Of a stretch of DNA of 64,000 nt, positions 61,681-64,000 are shown one piece after another. The stretch is from Deltaproteobacteria bacterium RIFCSPLOWO2_12_FULL_60_19 (GTDB taxonomy: Bacteria > Desulfobacterota > Binatia > UBA9968). The stretch is taken from contig MGSS01000064.1 in assembly GCA_001798595.1 (NCBI GenBank), forward strand, positions 1-64,000, given 5' to 3'. Each line of letters starts with the position of its first letter. Within the stretch, counting starts at the first letter, position 1. The notes beneath the pieces were generated by a model, which was not told the origin of the DNA, ran no database searches, and was given only the letters and a program-made list of their open reading frames with translations. The position numbers and the translations under genes were made by a program.

Positions 61681-62496
61681 TTAATTATAACCGTAACGCT
61701 TATCCAAGTGGGCGATGACTTCATCGAGATAAAGAAGGTCCTGCGGGCTTAAGTAATCCTTGTAACCCCCTACGAGACCGCGCCTCACTTTAAAAGACTC
61801 CGGGTCGTCGATGTTCCCCGGCGTTAAAATCTGCGTGCGGAATTCCCCGGCAGCCTCCATTCGTTTCATGTTGTCGAAGCTGGAAAACTTTATGCTGCGC
61901 CCCAGGATGGACTCGTCGATCTCTTGAAATCCTACGAAGGCAAGCACTTCACGAAAGACCTTCGCGGTATCGCGCTGGCAATCCTCATAACGAACGAGTT
62001 TGAAGGCGGCTCGCTCAGCCCACTCGCTCATCCAACGATTCATAATGCCAACGATCATCTCTATTCCAGACTTCGGGTGTCGGATCAATTCGGATAGTGT
62101 GCCTCGGTATCGGTAGCTTCTCTTTGTCATCTGAAAATATAGTGAAACTATTACATCTCTTGGATCTCGCGCCAGCAACAGTATTCGCTTCTCGCGGCGC
62201 TCACGGCGAGGAATAAGATATCTCCCGAGCAGCCTATGCTTGAGTTTCCGTGCAGTTGCAACTTCCCATAGATCATGGGTCAATACGACTTTCGGGATCT
62301 TATCTCCGAAATCACCCCTATTCATCGTGAATGACCGGTTGTCGAGTTCGGAAAAGTAGGAATACAAAAAAACCCTTAGCCAGGTCCGGCCGCTTTTACC
62401 GATCGAGACCACTATAACATCCGATTGCGCAATGGAACGAGCGGTCTTTGTGAAGTTCCACCAGATTCTGGGTATCCTACAGGTTTGCGGGAGCAT
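61681..62496 (-). CDS. Sulfotransferase family protein, inverted paralogue
   Basis: I choose ATG at 62496 (MLPQTCRIPRIWWN); the track extends to 62712. The 271-residue protein has VVSIGKSGRTWLRVFLYSYFSELDNRSFTM, LLLARDPRDVIVSLYFQ and VRRGLVGGYKDYLSPQDLLYLDEVI, matching the sulfotransferase at 43418 almost block for block. It faces the preceding GT2 gene, which suggests it arrived by an inversion or separate transfer. PAPS supply would come from sat-cysC. Confidence 0.85.
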   Translation of the reverse strand: MLPQTCRIPRIWWNFTKTARSIAQSDVIVVSIGKSGRTWLRVFLYSYFSELDNRSFTMNRGDFGDKIPKVVLTHDLWEVATARKLKHRLLGRYLIPRRERREKRILLLARDPRDVIVSLYFQMTKRSYRYRGTLSELIRHPKSGIEMIVGIMNRWMSEWAERAAFKLVRYEDCQRDTAKVFREVLAFVGFQEIDESILGRSIKFSSFDNMKRMEAAGEFRTQILTPGNIDDPESFKVRRGLVGGYKDYLSPQDLLYLDEVIAHLDKRYGYN

Positions 62497-62843
62497 AGTC
62501 TTAACTTGAAGGGGTTGGGCGCTGCCTGCGCGACTTCGGGCTTGTTCTTCCCGCTTTTCTCTCCTGACGTCTATATTGTTGGCGTTGACGCGACGAAGTT
62601 TCAACTGAACAGTTGACCATATCGACGTTTTCATTAAAAGCGCGCGATAGAGATGTTCCCTCCATGAGGCCGAGTGTAGGCAAACCATAGTCCGGTCCCT
62701 AGGGAAAATCAATCTTTGTCGTTATAGGAGCTAAGTCTCCGGAGGAATACGAGAGGCGTTTTCCTTTCTTTCTTTACGCAGGCATTTGAAGTATAAACGG
62801 TCTTGGCGCACGGCTTTGTCGGGGAATAACCGCCTTCGGAACA
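62497..62843. other. Gap of 347 bases between divergent genes
   Basis: This holds the putative promoters of the sulfotransferase (minus) and the WaaE-like gene (plus). A longer N-terminus of the sulfotransferase could use part of it. I see no repeat, RNA or strong promoter in it. Confidence 0.4.
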
Positions 62844-63632
62844 ATGCGAAACCATAAACCGGAAATTTCCGCCATTGTCGTTTGCTTTAACGAGGAGCAC
62901 AACATTGGCCGCTGTCTCGAAAGCCTCAAGTGGTGCGACGAAATCGTCGTGGTCGATTCCTTCAGCACCGACCGGACGGTCGAGATCTGCCGCCGCTACA
63001 CCGACCGGGTGATTCAACGGCCCTGGGCGGGCTATCGCGATCAGAAGGCCTTCGCCCACTCGCAGGCGTCCAAGGAATGGGTCTTCCTGGTCGATTCCGA
63101 CGAGCAGGTCTCTCCTGAGTTGAAGGAAGAGATTTCTTCTGCTTTGGCTCATGCCGACGGCCGTGTCGCTGCCTTCGCCGCGCCGCGCCTGGTGCATTAT
63201 CTCGGCCGATGGTGGTGGAACGGCGGCTGGTATCCCGACTACGATATCAGGATTTTCAGGCGCGAGCGGGCGCGCTGGGGTGGAAACGATCCGCACGAAA
63301 AAATTCTGGTCGACGGCGCGGCGCGGCGGCTGAAACATCCGTTGTTCCACTATTCGTATCGCGACGTCGCCGACCATTGGCAACGCATCAACCGCTTCAC
63401 CACTATCTCGTCGTCCGAGTTGCAGGCCGCCGGAAAGCGGTGGAAGTGGATCGACAATCTGCTGCGGCCTCCGTTCCGCTTCTTTCGTTCCTATGTGTTG
63501 AAGCGCGGCTTTCTCGAAGGCTTTCCCGGATTTTTCGTCTGCGCCACGGCGGCGATTTACGTATTTCTCAAATATGCTAAGCTCCGGGAACTCGAGCTGA
63601 AGCCGCAGGAAAGCGGGCGCAGTGGATCGTGA
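62844..63632 (+). CDS. WaaE/KdtX-like GT2 glycosyltransferase
   Basis: The 262-residue protein has ISAIVVCFNEEHNIGRCLESLKWCDEIVVVDSFSTDRTVEI, the QRPWAGYRDQKAFAHSQA acceptor segment and VFLVDSDEQVSPELKEEI with the metal-binding DSD. WaaE-type enzymes add glucose or heptose to inner-core LPS. All acidic residues are intact, in contrast to the degenerate homologue at 32757. Its stop overlaps the next GT4 gene. Confidence 0.88.
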   Translation: MRNHKPEISAIVVCFNEEHNIGRCLESLKWCDEIVVVDSFSTDRTVEICRRYTDRVIQRPWAGYRDQKAFAHSQASKEWVFLVDSDEQVSPELKEEISSALAHADGRVAAFAAPRLVHYLGRWWWNGGWYPDYDIRIFRRERARWGGNDPHEKILVDGAARRLKHPLFHYSYRDVADHWQRINRFTTISSSELQAAGKRWKWIDNLLRPPFRFFRSYVLKRGFLEGFPGFFVCATAAIYVFLKYAKLRELELKPQESGRSGS

Positions 63633-64000
63633 ACGGAGGCCTCTCCGTATCCTTCACATCGATCCCGAAAGGGCGTGGGGAGGCGGAGAGCGGCAGGTGA
63701 TCGGACTATTGAGCCATCTGTCGCGCTGGGGACATGACAATCATCTCCTTTGCCATCCGGATTCGCCGCTTGAGGAAGCGGCGCGGCAAATCAAGGCTCG
63801 GACATCGCCGATCAGGATTCGCAACGAGATCGACTTAAGAGCCGTCGTTCCGTTGAGACGGCTGCTCAGGGGCGGGCGATACGATATTCTCCATTTTCAC
63901 ACCAAGCGGGCGCATGCTTTGTCGCTCTGGCTTGGGCGGCCGCCGCAAGGGTTGAGGCGCGTCGTAACGCGGCGAATGGATTATCCGGTGCGGCGCAACT
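63622..64000 (+). CDS. GT4 glycosyltransferase, partial (runs off window)
   Basis: This partial gene is absent from the track. GTG at 63622 overlaps the stop of the WaaE-like gene by 11 bases. The first 126 residues read ILHIDPERAWGGGERQVIGLL, LRRLLRGGRYDILHFHTKRAHAL and TRRMDYPVRRN, the GT4 N-terminal half. The donor-binding half would follow to the right. Confidence 0.85.
   Translation, partial: MDRERRPLRILHIDPERAWGGGERQVIGLLSHLSRWGHDNHLLCHPDSPLEEAARQIKARTSPIRIRNEIDLRAVVPLRRLLRGGRYDILHFHTKRAHALSLWLGRPPQGLRRVVTRRMDYPVRRN

Overview
The window is a GC-rich bacterial segment from a Gram-negative with a full outer-membrane assembly set. The order lysS-lolC-lolD-bamA-skp-lpxD-fabZ-lpxA-lpxI-(Gfo/Idh)-lpxB-msbA-waaA-lpxK, and the use of LpxI instead of LpxH, resemble deltaproteobacteria and related uncultured lineages (Desulfobacterota, Binatota or NC10-like). 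This is an inference from gene content and order; no 16S rRNA or tRNA gene was seen.

Region 1 (1-6.6 kb) is a toxin-antitoxin and repeat island. It holds higBA, a HEPN/MNT pair, an ORF6N-domain gene with a lost C-terminus, a PD-(D/E)XK-like gene next to an unknown gene, DUF4926 next to an internally deleted DUF6883 gene, fragments of a DNA-methylase tail, and a 0.7 kb group II intron derivative that keeps domain V but has lost almost all of its reverse transcriptase. Two dispersed repeat families (R1 with four full copies and a partial one, R2 with three copies) run through it. A ~214 bp direct repeat brackets the intron and HEPN/MNT segment.

Region 2 (6.6-26.3 kb) is housekeeping: a truncated haemoglobin, metF, a spacer with a large inverted repeat, lysS, then lipoprotein release (lolCD), BamA, Skp and an almost complete lipid A-Kdo pathway, ending in gmhB and a sugar-nucleotide epimerase.

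Region 3 (26.3-31.3 kb, minus strand) is a tight four-gene operon: a PqqD-like/RRE protein with an unusual conserved-looking acidic C-terminal tail, an HprK-related kinase, a 732-residue protein with three tandem GT2 domains, and an NTP_transf_5 protein. RRE, HprK-like kinase and nucleotidyltransferase is the combination that tailors some lasso peptides, but no cyclase or protease is present. This is the best candidate for an undescribed system.

Region 4 (31.4-64 kb) is a large surface-glycan locus. It has two GT9 heptosyltransferase-like enzymes, three LPS-kinase-like proteins, an ArnT-like membrane transferase, GT4 and GT2 enzymes, a fused ATP sulfurylase/APS kinase with five sulfotransferases and a sulfotransferase remnant, a PhyH oxygenase, a methyltransferase/P-loop fusion, a nonulosonate-type block (cytidylyltransferase, NeuB-cupin, HAD phosphatase, Gfo/Idh) and two B12-type radical SAM enzymes. 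The coherent reading is a sulfated, phosphorylated core or O-chain LPS or capsule, with PAPS made in situ. An AT-rich radical SAM gene sits between an intact and a decayed copy of the cytidylyltransferase region. The last gene (GT4) runs off the window.
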